Positions 36,150 through 45,114 of a stretch of 64,000 nucleotides of DNA are shown in pieces. Position 1 is the stretch's first letter; each line of letters begins with the position of its first letter. The translations under genes were made by a program, and so were the position numbers. The DNA is taken from contig NZ_JAOBPO010000007.1 in assembly GCF_025574485.1 (NCBI RefSeq), forward strand, positions 45,357 to 109,356, read 5' to 3'. The stretch comes from Kordiimonas aquimaris (GTDB lineage: Bacteria; Pseudomonadota; Alphaproteobacteria; Sphingomonadales; Kordiimonadaceae). The notes under the pieces are model-generated. The model had not been told where the DNA came from. It was given only the letters and a program-made list of their open reading frames with translations, and did not search any database.

Positions 36150-37511
36150 TCAAACATTTAATAACAAGTACTTTGCTTCCCACGGGCTTAAGACAGATGT
36201 GTAGCTGTCATATTCCATTTCTTTGGCATCAAGATATGTCTCAACGAATGCTTCGCCCAAAATTTCCTTAATTGCGCTGCTTTTTCGCATGATTTTAATG
36301 GCGTCGAGGAAATGACGCGGCAACGCTCGACTGGAAGCCTCGTAAGCAGAACCTTTAAATTCCCTTGATGGCTTTAGATTGTTTTTCATGCCGAGATATC
36401 CGCATGCGAGCGATGTAGCAATTGCGAAGTATGGATTTACGTCTGAGCCGGCTATTCGGTTTTCAATGCGGCGGCTTTCCCGTGTGCCACTTGGTACACG
36501 AAGGCCAACTGACCTGTTCTCGCGGCTCCAATGTGTGTTGGTTGGTGCTGAAAGGCCCATAGCGAAGCGGCGGTAGCTGTTAACAAATGGGGCGATCATT
36601 GGCATTGCTTCGCCTAGGTATGTTTGTAGGCCTGCAATATGAGACAGGAAGAGGTCGGTATTGTTACCATCTGCGTCTGCAAATATATTCTTACCGGTTT
36701 CACAGCTTTCGACTGACTGATGAATATGCATGGCACTGCCAAAGCTGTCCGGATAAGGGTTTGACATAAAGGTAGCGAACATTTTGTGTCGTACAGCAAC
36801 TTGCCGCAAAATACGCTTAAACAAAAATGATTGATCGGCAACGTTCAATGCTGGCCCGTGGAACACGTTGAATTCAAACTGCGCAGGGCCTGCTTCGTGG
36901 ATTAGTGTGTCAACATTAATACGTTGTGCTTCGCATGCATCATAAACATCATCGAAATAAGGCTCAAATTCGTCAAGGCTATCGATAGAATACGGAGAAG
37001 AACCCACATCACGTCGGCCTGATGCGCCTATGGGAGGCATTGGGGCGGCTTCAACGTCTTCCTGGCGCTTAATGAGGTAAAATTCGAATTCAGGTGCAAC
37101 TATCGGTCGCCATCCTTCGTCTTCGTATAGCTTTAATACACGTTGAAGAACATGGCGCGGCGAGAAATCAACAGGTGATCCATCTTCCAGTTCTGCGTCG
37201 CAGATAACTGTTGCGGTTGGTTCACGCTGCCATGGAGTAATACAGATAGTGTCAAGGTCAGGCTTAAGAATAACGTCACGTTCAGTTTCACTGAGGTAAT
37301 CATTTAAGGCAAAATCGCCTGTAACGGTCATGCCAAAAATAGTTTCAGGTAAGCGCAGGCCGCGAGTCTTTATACCATCAATGAATTTGACCCTCGGCAT
37401 GGACTTGCCGCGTGCAATACCTGCATTGTCTGCAACCATACATTCGATATCGTCGATCTTTTCCTTCTTAAGCCAGTTATCTAACTCTTCGATGCGTTTT
37501 GCATCATACAT
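36150..37511 (-). CDS. Glutamine synthetase-like gamma-glutamyl ligase (PuuA-type)
   Basis: A 453-residue type III-like GS protein. The beta-Grasp N-terminus is followed by the catalytic domain with EFEFYLIKR, EAGPAQFEFNVFHGPAL, SAMHIHQSV and SRENRSVGLRVP, then IENRIAGSDVNPYFA. The motif set matches gamma-glutamylputrescine synthetase PuuA more than nitrogen-assimilating GlnA. It is the first gene after puuD in the leftward operon: membrane protein, puuD, then this gene. A paralogue is encoded at 39451 on the other strand. Confidence 0.87.
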   Translation of the reverse strand: MYDAKRIEELDNWLKKEKIDDIECMVADNAGIARGKSMPRVKFIDGIKTRGLRLPETIFGMTVTGDFALNDYLSETERDVILKPDLDTICITPWQREPTATVICDAELEDGSPVDFSPRHVLQRVLKLYEDEGWRPIVAPEFEFYLIKRQEDVEAAPMPPIGASGRRDVGSSPYSIDSLDEFEPYFDDVYDACEAQRINVDTLIHEAGPAQFEFNVFHGPALNVADQSFLFKRILRQVAVRHKMFATFMSNPYPDSFGSAMHIHQSVESCETGKNIFADADGNNTDLFLSHIAGLQTYLGEAMPMIAPFVNSYRRFAMGLSAPTNTHWSRENRSVGLRVPSGTRESRRIENRIAGSDVNPYFAIATSLACGYLGMKNNLKPSREFKGSAYEASSRALPRHFLDAIKIMRKSSAIKEILGEAFVETYLDAKEMEYDSYTSVLSPWEAKYLLLNV

Positions 37512-37560
37512 GGATCACCACATCCAAAGTCATTGCTGACCCTGTTCCTCTTGTTTGACG

Positions 37561-38319
37561 TTATATAGTTCGTCGATTATTGCTTTGGTACTGCTCTGCT
37601 GCCTTACCAAAAGCGCTAAAAATTTGTACTGATTGAATATTATCTTTTGCTTGCCACTCAGGGTGCCATTGTAGAGCAAGAGCAAACCCCGCCGCTGCAG
37701 CGACAGAGAGTGCTTCTATCGTTCCGTCATCAGCCTCAGCTTCGACTGTGAGGCCTTGCCCTAACTTATTTACCCCCTGTCCGTGTAGCGTATTGACCAT
37801 AAACTCGCGTTCCTGGGTTAGTTTGTACAATATACCATCGGTTGCCACAGTGATGGAATGGGCGGGACCATATTGTGTTTCAATGGGATCCTCGGGGTTT
37901 TCCCGATGATCAAACCGACCATCTACTTCTTGTAATCGTGGGTGTAAACTACCACCAAAAGCAACATTTACTTCCTGAAATCCTCGGCATATTGCGAGCA
38001 GGGGCATTGCTTTTTCAATGATCGCAGGAATAAGAGTTAAGTTATTAGCATCACGAGCTAAATCTTGATTTTCCTGAGGGGGAGCTGGCGGTAATTTATA
38101 TCTTTCGCGGGCAATATTACTGTATCCACCGGTAAGTAGTACGCCGTCTAAATGGTCAAGGATATCTGTTGGTAATAAAACATCCGGCATGGCAGGAATG
38201 AGCAGAGGCGTGCAATCAGTCGTCTCTACAATTGCACGAATGTATTTTTCCCCTGCCTGATGGAATACGTGCAGCCCTTGTTGTTTTGTGTCACATACAA
38301 TGCCTATTAGCGGTTTCAT
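37561..38319 (-). CDS. puuD: Gamma-glutamyl-gamma-aminobutyrate hydrolase
   Basis: A 252-residue class I glutamine amidotransferase-like hydrolase of peptidase family C26. The nucleophile elbow LLAICRGFQEVNVAFGG carries the Cys near residue 110, and LQWHPEWQA supplies the His/Glu pair. It releases GABA and glutamate from gamma-glutamyl-GABA. Its start overlaps the stop of the membrane-protein gene by 4 bases, so the two are translationally coupled. Confidence 0.92.
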   Translation of the reverse strand: MKPLIGIVCDTKQQGLHVFHQAGEKYIRAIVETTDCTPLLIPAMPDVLLPTDILDHLDGVLLTGGYSNIARERYKLPPAPPQENQDLARDANNLTLIPAIIEKAMPLLAICRGFQEVNVAFGGSLHPRLQEVDGRFDHRENPEDPIETQYGPAHSITVATDGILYKLTQEREFMVNTLHGQGVNKLGQGLTVEAEADDGTIEALSVAAAAGFALALQWHPEWQAKDNIQSVQIFSAFGKAAEQYQSNNRRTI

Positions 38320-39194
38320 TGGTTTGTATCCGCTGCATTTGTACTTGTCGCGGTCGCAGGTGTGACGACGTTAATTTCTTCATGCCATTGAAATATATTC
38401 ATTTCGATGAAGAAGAAGGCAACAATCCATAAAAAAGCATCCCAAAAGTCAATGAATTCGCCGTAAAAGCCCCATAAAATAGCCGCCCCAATAAGGATAC
38501 TGTAAAGAACAACTTTTATTCTTGCACTAATCGTATGGTATTGTTTTGCCTGAATGCGCCCCATTTGCATGTAAACGTCGATCCACAACAAAATAACTAC
38601 AAGCAACCATGCGCCTGCATTGATGACCTCGGTATATCCAAGAACAGTCATGTCACTGTGTATAGCATTGCTTGCTATGATGTTGGATTGAACATTTACC
38701 CAATAAGGTGCGGAACCAATGCTGCTGCATGTCTGCATGGTCAGTGCCGCAAATTCATCTATATCAATAGCGTATGATAGGTAGGTACCGATAGCGTCAC
38801 ATGCTTGGGTGATATTGCTTTCTTCAAACTGTAAAACAAAGTTTAATTTTTCAGTGTATCCAAGGAATGCAAAGAAAATGAGTACGTAACAGACGCCGCT
38901 AACACCGTTGATGCTCCATTTTACGACACCGTGGTAATTATTGTCATCTATGACCCATGTCTCAAGTTCCAGCATTAAAAGTAAGACCAGCCATGCAAAC
39001 GAATCTACTGCTTGAGCAAAGGCAGCAGTAAATTGAGACCATTCGATACCGTCGCGAAAGCGGTGCCCTGCAGACATGTAATCTTCAAATGTAAAGTAAA
39101 ACAAATTCAATAGTAGAAGTAGATAGATGCTGTATTTTAACGCATCGTATATAGCGCTCTTTTTAACGCCAAATAATGTGCCTGAAAATGCCAA
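38316..39194 (-). CDS. Unknown polytopic membrane protein in the puu cluster
   Basis: A 292-residue protein I do not recognise. About six or seven hydrophobic segments are visible (near 18-35, 60-78, 97-117, 185-205, 228-245 and 252-272), with acidic positions inside or next to the helices (LLMLELETW, EFIDFWDAFLW) and a Thr/Ala-rich tail. Its 3' end overlaps puuD by 4 bases, and it is first in the operon. A transport, sensor or membrane-chaperone role for polyamine metabolism is possible but unproven. It does not look like PuuP (12 helices). Confidence 0.75.
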   Translation of the reverse strand: MAFSGTLFGVKKSAIYDALKYSIYLLLLLNLFYFTFEDYMSAGHRFRDGIEWSQFTAAFAQAVDSFAWLVLLLMLELETWVIDDNNYHGVVKWSINGVSGVCYVLIFFAFLGYTEKLNFVLQFEESNITQACDAIGTYLSYAIDIDEFAALTMQTCSSIGSAPYWVNVQSNIIASNAIHSDMTVLGYTEVINAGAWLLVVILLWIDVYMQMGRIQAKQYHTISARIKVVLYSILIGAAILWGFYGEFIDFWDAFLWIVAFFFIEMNIFQWHEEINVVTPATATSTNAADTNQ

Positions 39195-39357
39195 CGTTGT
39201 CTTCCTTCGCCATTTAGTTCAGTACATTAAAAATGTGATCACGAAATGTATCCTGATATGATTATAAAAATTATTCGTGGTCAAGTAAATGAAATGTACA
39301 TAGGGCAATTATCTATTATTTTACTTCACTTTATATCATTTTTACATGTTGGTTGTT

Positions 39358-39385
39358 TTGTCGACAACAATGAAAAATTTATATA
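39358..39385 (+). promoter_or_regulatory. Promoter with palindromic -35, upstream of the second PuuA
   Basis: TTGTCG (39358-39363) and TATATA (39380-39385) are 16 bases apart. The -35 lies inside a perfect 10-bp palindrome TTGTCGACAA (39358-39367), a classic operator position. The regulator is unknown; no puuR-like gene is in the window. Confidence 0.48.
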
Positions 39386-39450
39386 GCCTGCGTGAGAAGT
39401 AATATAAATATGTGTGCGATCACTTCATTTCGCACTTGGGCGGAAAAGTT

Positions 39451-40794
39451 ATGAATTTTGATGATGAAGTCAGTCAATTTTTAGCAAGATATCCAGATAC
39501 AAAGTATTTAGATGTCTTATTGCCTGATATAAATGGGATTTTCCGTGGGAAAAAGGTGGAAATATCAGCAATTGAAAAAATTGCGAAAGGACAATTTTAT
39601 TTTCCTATTACTACGGCGTTTTTAACAACAAACGGCGCTAACGCTGAATATATACTTGATGAATATGGCAGTGATCCAGATCGTGCATGTGTGCCGATAA
39701 GTGGCTCATTACAAATTGTACCATGGGCAAACAGGCCTACGGCGCAGGTAATGGTAGTATCACAAGATGCCGATGGCACACCGTTGTTTTCGAACCCGCA
39801 GAGTGTTGTCGAAAAAGTGCTCGAGCAATATAGTAATGATGGCTTATCTCCGGTTGTTGCATTTGAGTATGAATTCTTTCTCCTTGATGCAACAGCGATA
39901 CCACCGAAGCCACTTGCCCCGCCTAATGGCATGCCAGCCTCAAATGACGCAAATTGTTATAACCTTGATGTGTATAGTGACTACGAACCTTTAATGCAGG
40001 AAATTGAAGAAGCAGCACATGCACAAGGTATTACGGTAACAGGGCTCGTTTGTGAATATGGTAACGGGCAATTTGAAGTTAATTTAAATCACACAAAAAA
40101 TATTTTAAATGCTTGTAATGAAGCACTATTGTTGAAGCGCGTAATAAAAGGCGTTGCGCATAAGTACGGTCTGCTAGCAAGCTTTATGGCGAAGCCATTA
40201 TATGATGAAGTCGGTAATGGGTTGCACGCTCACGTCAGTATTCTGGACGTTGAAGGTAATAACATTTTTGGCGGCCAGGATGGTGAGAAACGGTTGAAAG
40301 AGGCACTTGGTGGTTTGTTGCAAACAATGCCGGCAGCAACACCCTTTTTTGCGCCAAACAAGAATAGTTATAGACGATTTGATCCTGAATGGTTTGCGCC
40401 TGTTGTGCGCAATTGGGGTGAAAACAATCGAAGGCTTTCATTGCGATTGCCCATGTCTGATACTGTGAATAGGCGTTTTGAGCATCGTGTAAGTGGTGCT
40501 GATGCATCACCACACCTAATGCTAGCAGCTGTTTTAGCAGGTGCGCATTATGGACTGAAAAACCATATTGACCCTGGCGCACCACTTGGAGAGTTTGATC
40601 TTGTTGATTTTGATGATGTGCTCCCACCACGCTGGAAGATCGCACTGAATACGCTGCGTGAAGACACTATTCTTGCCGACTATATGGGCGCGGACTTTAT
40701 CGACCTTTATCTACGCATAAGGGAAAGTGAAGAAGAAGAGATGCACCGACAAGTGCCTGTATCAGACTATGAACAGTATTTGCGAATACTATAA
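39451..40794 (+). CDS. puuA: Glutamine synthetase-like gamma-glutamylputrescine synthetase
   Basis: About 447 residues. GS catalytic blocks are visible: AFEYEFFLLDA, CEYGNGQFEVNL, NGLHAHVSILD, FAPNKNSYRRF, WGENNRRLSLRLP and HRVSGADASPHLMLA. It is a clear paralogue of the gene at 36150 but only moderately similar. The product would ligate glutamate to putrescine or another amine at the cost of ATP. ATG 39451 is preferred because GGGCGGAAAAG precedes it. puuB starts 23 bases after its stop, which supports the Puu pathway call. Confidence 0.88.
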   Translation: MNFDDEVSQFLARYPDTKYLDVLLPDINGIFRGKKVEISAIEKIAKGQFYFPITTAFLTTNGANAEYILDEYGSDPDRACVPISGSLQIVPWANRPTAQVMVVSQDADGTPLFSNPQSVVEKVLEQYSNDGLSPVVAFEYEFFLLDATAIPPKPLAPPNGMPASNDANCYNLDVYSDYEPLMQEIEEAAHAQGITVTGLVCEYGNGQFEVNLNHTKNILNACNEALLLKRVIKGVAHKYGLLASFMAKPLYDEVGNGLHAHVSILDVEGNNIFGGQDGEKRLKEALGGLLQTMPAATPFFAPNKNSYRRFDPEWFAPVVRNWGENNRRLSLRLPMSDTVNRRFEHRVSGADASPHLMLAAVLAGAHYGLKNHIDPGAPLGEFDLVDFDDVLPPRWKIALNTLREDTILADYMGADFIDLYLRIRESEEEEMHRQVPVSDYEQYLRIL

Positions 40795-40817
40795 TGATGT
40801 TAGAGAGATAACTCACT

Positions 40818-42143
40818 ATGCGGATTAGAGACTCGATCCACACTGATAGGCTGCCACTGTCTTACTATGCTGCCAGTAACAACTATCCTGAAGCCTTTCC
40901 TCGCCTAGAGGGAAACGTTGAAAGTGAAGTGTGCGTTATTGGTGGTGGCTTTACCGGGGTTTCCACCGCTCTACACCTTGCAGAAAAGGGCGTTGATGTT
41001 GTTTTAGTTGAGCAAAATCAAATCGGGTGGGGCGCTTCTGGGCGTAATGGAGGGCAGGTTTTAGGCGGTTTTGGCCCCGAACTGAGTGACTATGAAGAAT
41101 ACGAAAAGGTTTACGGCGTCGATGCTGCACTCAAAGTATGGCAACTCGGTGTTGATTGCGTTGATATTGTACGTGACTGGATCGTTCGCTATGGCATCGA
41201 TTGTGATTTTGCGTGGGGTTACTTTGATGCTGCAATGAATGAGCGCGAGTTCATTGAATTGAAAGCAGCAAAGGAAGCGCTTGAAAAGCGCGGGTATCCA
41301 CACGACCTGAAGCTTGTTTCATCCAGAGAGATAAATGAAGTTATTGGGTCTGATCGCTTCATAGGCGGTCTTGTCAACGAAGGTTGGGGGCATTGCCATC
41401 CGCTTAACTTGGTGCGTGGTGAAGCCAAGGCAGCTGAAAAGTTAGGCGCCAGAATATATGAGGACGCTCGCGTTTCTGATATCAAGTACGAAGCAGATTC
41501 AATAACTGTTGATCTGACATGGTGCCGCGTTTCCGCAAAAAAAGTTGTACTGGCCGGGAATGCATATTTAGGCAACTTGGTACCTGAACTGGAACGACAA
41601 GTGTTACCGGTTGGAAGCTATATAATCGCTACTGAACCGTTACCTGCAGATGTTATTGCCCGTATTTTACCAGGAAATCACGCTGCATGTGACCAACGCT
41701 GGGCGCTTGACTATTTTCGCCTCTCGGCAGATGGCCGTTTACTTTTCGGTGGTATGGCTAATTACAATGGCACTCACCCCAAAAAGATCAAGGATGCTTT
41801 GTATCCGAAGATGATCAAGGTTTTCCCCGAGCTGGAGGGCGTGAGAATTGACTTTGAATGGGGCGGAAACCTTGGAGTTGGTTTAAATCGAATTCCTCAA
41901 ATTGGCCGCCTTGATGATGTTACATATTATGCTCAAGCTTATGCCGGGCACGGCGTTGCTCAAACCCATATGGCAGGCAGAATTATTGCTGATGCTATTC
42001 GGGGCGAGGATGAGATGCTGTCAATTATGGAAACTGTGAAGCATCGTGCTTTTCCTGGAGGGCGATTATTCCGTACACCATTACTTGCCGCAGGTATGGC
42101 TTTTGAACAATTTAAAGAGACGATACGAAATATAGTTTCTTAA
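40818..42143 (+). CDS. puuB: Gamma-glutamylputrescine oxidase (FAD-dependent)
   Basis: A 441-residue DAO-family oxidoreductase. The N-terminal FAD-binding motif VIGGGFTGVSTALHLAEKG and the following GASGRNGGQVLGG are diagnostic of the PuuB/OrdL group; YYAQAYAGHGVAQTHMAG near the end is the second FAD contact. It oxidises gamma-glutamylputrescine to the aldehyde. It lies in the row puuA-puuB-aminotransferase. A PuuC-type aldehyde dehydrogenase is not encoded nearby. Confidence 0.91.
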   Translation: MRIRDSIHTDRLPLSYYAASNNYPEAFPRLEGNVESEVCVIGGGFTGVSTALHLAEKGVDVVLVEQNQIGWGASGRNGGQVLGGFGPELSDYEEYEKVYGVDAALKVWQLGVDCVDIVRDWIVRYGIDCDFAWGYFDAAMNEREFIELKAAKEALEKRGYPHDLKLVSSREINEVIGSDRFIGGLVNEGWGHCHPLNLVRGEAKAAEKLGARIYEDARVSDIKYEADSITVDLTWCRVSAKKVVLAGNAYLGNLVPELERQVLPVGSYIIATEPLPADVIARILPGNHAACDQRWALDYFRLSADGRLLFGGMANYNGTHPKKIKDALYPKMIKVFPELEGVRIDFEWGGNLGVGLNRIPQIGRLDDVTYYAQAYAGHGVAQTHMAGRIIADAIRGEDEMLSIMETVKHRAFPGGRLFRTPLLAAGMAFEQFKETIRNIVS

Positions 42144-42231
42144 GGTTAAAGTTAAAGTTAATGTAATTTGCAATAACTAACCGACTGTTATTTATGTGAT
42201 TATACTGTTCTGACACACGATGGGAAACGTC

Positions 42232-43557
42232 ATGGCAAATGCAAATGATCGAATAAATGATGATATGGCAGCTTACTGGATGCCATTCACGCCGAATAAG
42301 GATTTCAAAGCAAATCCACGCATGCTCAAAAGTGCTGACGGATTGTATTATACTACAACAGATGGCCGAAAAGTTTTTGATGGCTCGTCCGGTTTGTGGT
42401 GTTGTGCACTTGGACACAATCAGCCAAAAATTGTTGAAGCCATCCAACAGCAGGCTGCTCGGTTAGATTATGCCACGTCGTTTGGTTATGGCCATCCTGA
42501 TGCATTTAAGCTTTCTAATATGTTGGCCGATCGTATGCCAGATGGGCTTGATCATATTTTTTATACTAATTCTGGCTCAGAATCAGTTGAAACCGCCCTT
42601 AAAATGGCATTGGGATATCACCGCCTTAATGGACAAGGCGAGCGTACGCGTCTGATCGGTCGTGTGGGTGGATATCATGGTGTTGGCTTTGGTGGAATTA
42701 GTGTCGGCGGCATGGTTAACAACCGCAAGACATTTGGTTCGTTGTTACCGGGTGTTGATCATTTGCCAGGCGTATACGACGAAACAATGCTTAACACACG
42801 CGGTCAAACGGAAGGCGGCGTTCATTATGCGGACGCACTGGAAGATATCATAAAATTGCATGACCCAAGCACAATTGCTGCGGTAATTGTTGAGCCAGCA
42901 CAAGGTTCTGCTGGCGTGTATGTTCCGCCTAAAGGCTATTTGGAGCGGCTGAGGGAAATCACTTCAAAGTACGGCATTTTACTTATATTCGATGAAGTTA
43001 TCACCGCTTTCGGGCGGCTTGGTTATGCAACGGCTTCCGAGCGATTTGGTATTGTTCCTGATATTATTGCGACAGCGAAGGCATTGAATAACGGCACGGT
43101 CCCGATGGGCGCCGTTGCTGTTCATAACAAGGTCTACGATACTTTTATGGAAAAATCTGCTCCGGGCGTTGAATTCTTTCATGGATACACATATTCGGCA
43201 CACCCGCTAGCCGTGGCGGCAGCAATTGCTACGCAGGAATTATATGACGAGTTAGGTGTCTATGAAAATGTGCGTACCCTTGAAAGTTACTTTGAAGAGG
43301 CAATTCATACGCTTGCTGAAGCCAGTACTATTGTTGATGCACGAAACTTTGGCTTTATGGCTGCTCTGACGTTTGATCGGATTGATGACAAGCCGGCAAG
43401 CCGCTCTGCGAAGATATTTCAGCGTTCGTTTGAGAATGGTCTAAAAGTGCGGTTGAGCACAGATAGTATCGCTATTGCGCCACCACTGGTAAGCACTAAG
43501 GCTGATATAGATGTGATCTTTGACGTCATGAGCAAAACTATTAAAGATGTAGGGTAG
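42232..43557 (+). CDS. Omega-amino acid:pyruvate aminotransferase (class III)
   Basis: A 441-residue fold-type I aminotransferase. The segments AYWMPFTPNKDFKANPRML, FYTNSGSESVETALKMAL and GGYHGVGFGGISVGGM match beta-alanine:pyruvate aminotransferases. The PLP Asp is in LLIFDEVITAFGRLG and the Lys in ATAKALNNGTVPMGA near residue 283. Likely donors are beta-alanine, GABA or putrescine with pyruvate as acceptor. ATG 42232 (MANANDRIND) is preferred to ATG 42220 because GGGA lies 6-9 bases before it. It extends the polyamine operon. Confidence 0.9.
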   Translation: MANANDRINDDMAAYWMPFTPNKDFKANPRMLKSADGLYYTTTDGRKVFDGSSGLWCCALGHNQPKIVEAIQQQAARLDYATSFGYGHPDAFKLSNMLADRMPDGLDHIFYTNSGSESVETALKMALGYHRLNGQGERTRLIGRVGGYHGVGFGGISVGGMVNNRKTFGSLLPGVDHLPGVYDETMLNTRGQTEGGVHYADALEDIIKLHDPSTIAAVIVEPAQGSAGVYVPPKGYLERLREITSKYGILLIFDEVITAFGRLGYATASERFGIVPDIIATAKALNNGTVPMGAVAVHNKVYDTFMEKSAPGVEFFHGYTYSAHPLAVAAAIATQELYDELGVYENVRTLESYFEEAIHTLAEASTIVDARNFGFMAALTFDRIDDKPASRSAKIFQRSFENGLKVRLSTDSIAIAPPLVSTKADIDVIFDVMSKTIKDVG

Positions 43558-43572
43558 ATAACTGCTTCCATT

Positions 43573-43800
43573 ATGATGAAACGTGCGGAAAAAATAATGC
43601 CCGCGAGCGTCTGGGGGCGCCGAATTGCAGGCGTCTTGCTTATTATTGGTGGTATCCTTGGATTTTTGCCCGTTTTGGGTTTTTGGATGATACCACTAGG
43701 TTTAATTTTCTTGTCTGTAGACTCAAAATTTATTCGTCGCCGTCGGCGCACCCTTGAAGTTAAGTTAGGCAGGTGGTGGAAAAATAGAAAATCTACCTAA
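43573..43800 (+). CDS. Small PGPGW-like membrane protein
   Basis: A 75-residue protein with a central hydrophobic hairpin (about residues 17-47; GVLLIIGGILGFLPVLGFWM) between basic ends. The FLPVLGFWMIPLGLIFL segment is like that of the putative transmembrane PGPGW family. It starts 15 bases after the aminotransferase stop and precedes the dehydratase. Function unknown. Confidence 0.7.
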   Translation: MMKRAEKIMPASVWGRRIAGVLLIIGGILGFLPVLGFWMIPLGLIFLSVDSKFIRRRRRTLEVKLGRWWKNRKST

Positions 43801-43835
43801 TGTATGCCAACACCAAATATATATGAGTAATAAGA

Positions 43836-44816
43836 ATGACGTACGCAATTTCTGTTGAAGATATTCATTCAGCTGCCGAACGCCTTGAAGATGTGGCGGT
43901 GCGAACGCCTTTGATCGAGAATGTTCAGTTAAATGAAATAACTGGCGGTCGTGTTTTTGTTAAGGCTGAATGCTTGCAACATACAGGATCTTTTAAATTT
44001 AGAGGCGCATACAACAGATTGTCGCGTTTGAGTGCTGAAGAGAAAGAGCGTGGTGTATTGGCATTCTCAAGCGGCAATCATGCACAAGGCGTTGCAAGAG
44101 CTGCGCAATTACTAGGTATTAAAGCAACAATCATTATGCCAGAAGATGCTCCCGCATTAAAATTGGCGGCAACTAAAGGTTACGGTGCTGATGTTGTCAC
44201 ATATGACAGGTATACTGAAGACCGGGAAGAGGTTGCGGCGACGACAGCTGGCGATAGTGGTGTTGTAATTGTTCCACCATACAATGACCCATTCATTATG
44301 GCTGGGCAGGGCACAGCAGGCTTAGAAACAGTGCAAGACCTGCGGAAAATTGGTTTAACTCCTGATCAGGCTTTAGTGAACTGTGGAGGTGGTGGTTTAG
44401 CATCAGGTTTTTACACAGCCATGTATGATGCTTTCCCTAACTTGAATGGTTACGTAGTAGAGCCGGAAGAGTTTGATGATGTTAAGCGTTCCTTGGAAAC
44501 CGGAGATATTCAGACCATTGATTTTAATGCGCGTTCGATATGTGATGCCTTGTTGACACCAAGCCCGGGAAAACTCACGTTTCCTATTATAAAAGATAAG
44601 GGAGTAACAGGCATAACTGTTTCTGATGACGAAGCGCGCGCTGCTGTCTCTTTTGCTGCCCGTCACATGAAGTTAACAGGTGAGCCGGGTGGGATTGTTT
44701 CACTTGCTGCAATTCTTGCTGGTAAAGTTGAAACTGCTGGAAAAATTACAGTGTGTATCATCTCTGGTGGTAATGTTGATCCTCAGATGCATACAGATTG
44801 TATATTGAACTTTTAA
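43836..44816 (+). CDS. Threonine/serine dehydratase-like PLP enzyme
   Basis: A 326-residue fold-type II PLP enzyme, single-domain, without the C-terminal regulatory ACT-like domain of biosynthetic IlvA. The PLP Lys lies in HTGSFKFRGAYNRL near residue 55 and the glycine loop in NCGGGGLASGFY near residue 183. It could deaminate threonine or serine, or racemise serine; catabolic TdcB or serine racemase-like roles are both possible. It stands apart from ilvD at the other end of the window. Confidence 0.88.
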   Translation: MTYAISVEDIHSAAERLEDVAVRTPLIENVQLNEITGGRVFVKAECLQHTGSFKFRGAYNRLSRLSAEEKERGVLAFSSGNHAQGVARAAQLLGIKATIIMPEDAPALKLAATKGYGADVVTYDRYTEDREEVAATTAGDSGVVIVPPYNDPFIMAGQGTAGLETVQDLRKIGLTPDQALVNCGGGGLASGFYTAMYDAFPNLNGYVVEPEEFDDVKRSLETGDIQTIDFNARSICDALLTPSPGKLTFPIIKDKGVTGITVSDDEARAAVSFAARHMKLTGEPGGIVSLAAILAGKVETAGKITVCIISGGNVDPQMHTDCILNF

Positions 44817-44853
44817 AGATATTGAGTTTAAGACTCATTAATATCATTCATTC

Positions 44854-44882
44854 TTGGCTTGAAGATATTGATAGGCTATAGA
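44854..44882 (+). promoter_or_regulatory. Putative sigma70 promoter of the coxIV microgene
   Basis: TTGGCT (44854-44859) and TATAGA (44877-44882) are separated by 17 bases, about 40 bases before ATG 44925. Pattern match only. Confidence 0.4.
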
Positions 44883-44924
44883 AATTTACAGATTAAGTAT
44901 GCAATTAGACTTTTGGAGCTAAAC

Positions 44925-45035
44925 ATGGACATTAAAGAACAAAAATCCACATACTCAAGCTTTATGAAATATTCTATACGCTCTTTGGCCGCTGCTGTGA
45001 TTGTTTTAGCATTGTTAGGCTTGTTTGTCGCATAA
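44925..45035 (+). CDS. aa3-type cytochrome c oxidase subunit IV (36 aa)
   Basis: A 36-residue protein: MDIKEQKSTYSSFMKYSIRS followed by a single hydrophobic helix ending in GLFVA. The N-terminal MDIKE-x-x-TY-x-x-F-MK pattern is that of the bacterial aa3 oxidase subunit IV (COX4_pro_2), which packs on the oxidase core as one membrane helix. GGAG lies 7-10 bases upstream, a promoter-like pair is present and a perfect terminator follows, so it is a stand-alone transcription unit. No other oxidase gene is nearby. Confidence 0.8.
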   Translation: MDIKEQKSTYSSFMKYSIRSLAAAVIVLALLGLFVA

Positions 45036-45060
45036 GACATATAACAAGCAGATACAGATA

Positions 45061-45086
45061 AAACGGCGCGTTACGCGCCGTTTTTT
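45061..45086 (+). terminator. Rho-independent terminator after the coxIV microgene
   Basis: A 10-bp stem AAACGGCGCG/CGCGCCGTTT with a TTA loop, followed by further Ts. As the stem is symmetrical it may also serve hspQ, which ends at 45115 on the other strand. Confidence 0.9.
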
Positions 45087-45114
45087 ATGGGCCATAGAAA
45101 CAGCTAAACTAATA

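Noticed and set aside
42140..42161. Four hexamer-like TTAAAG repeats after puuB as a regulatory array
   Set aside because: The repeats are short, AT-rich and imperfect; CtrA spacing (11 bases) does not occur among them.
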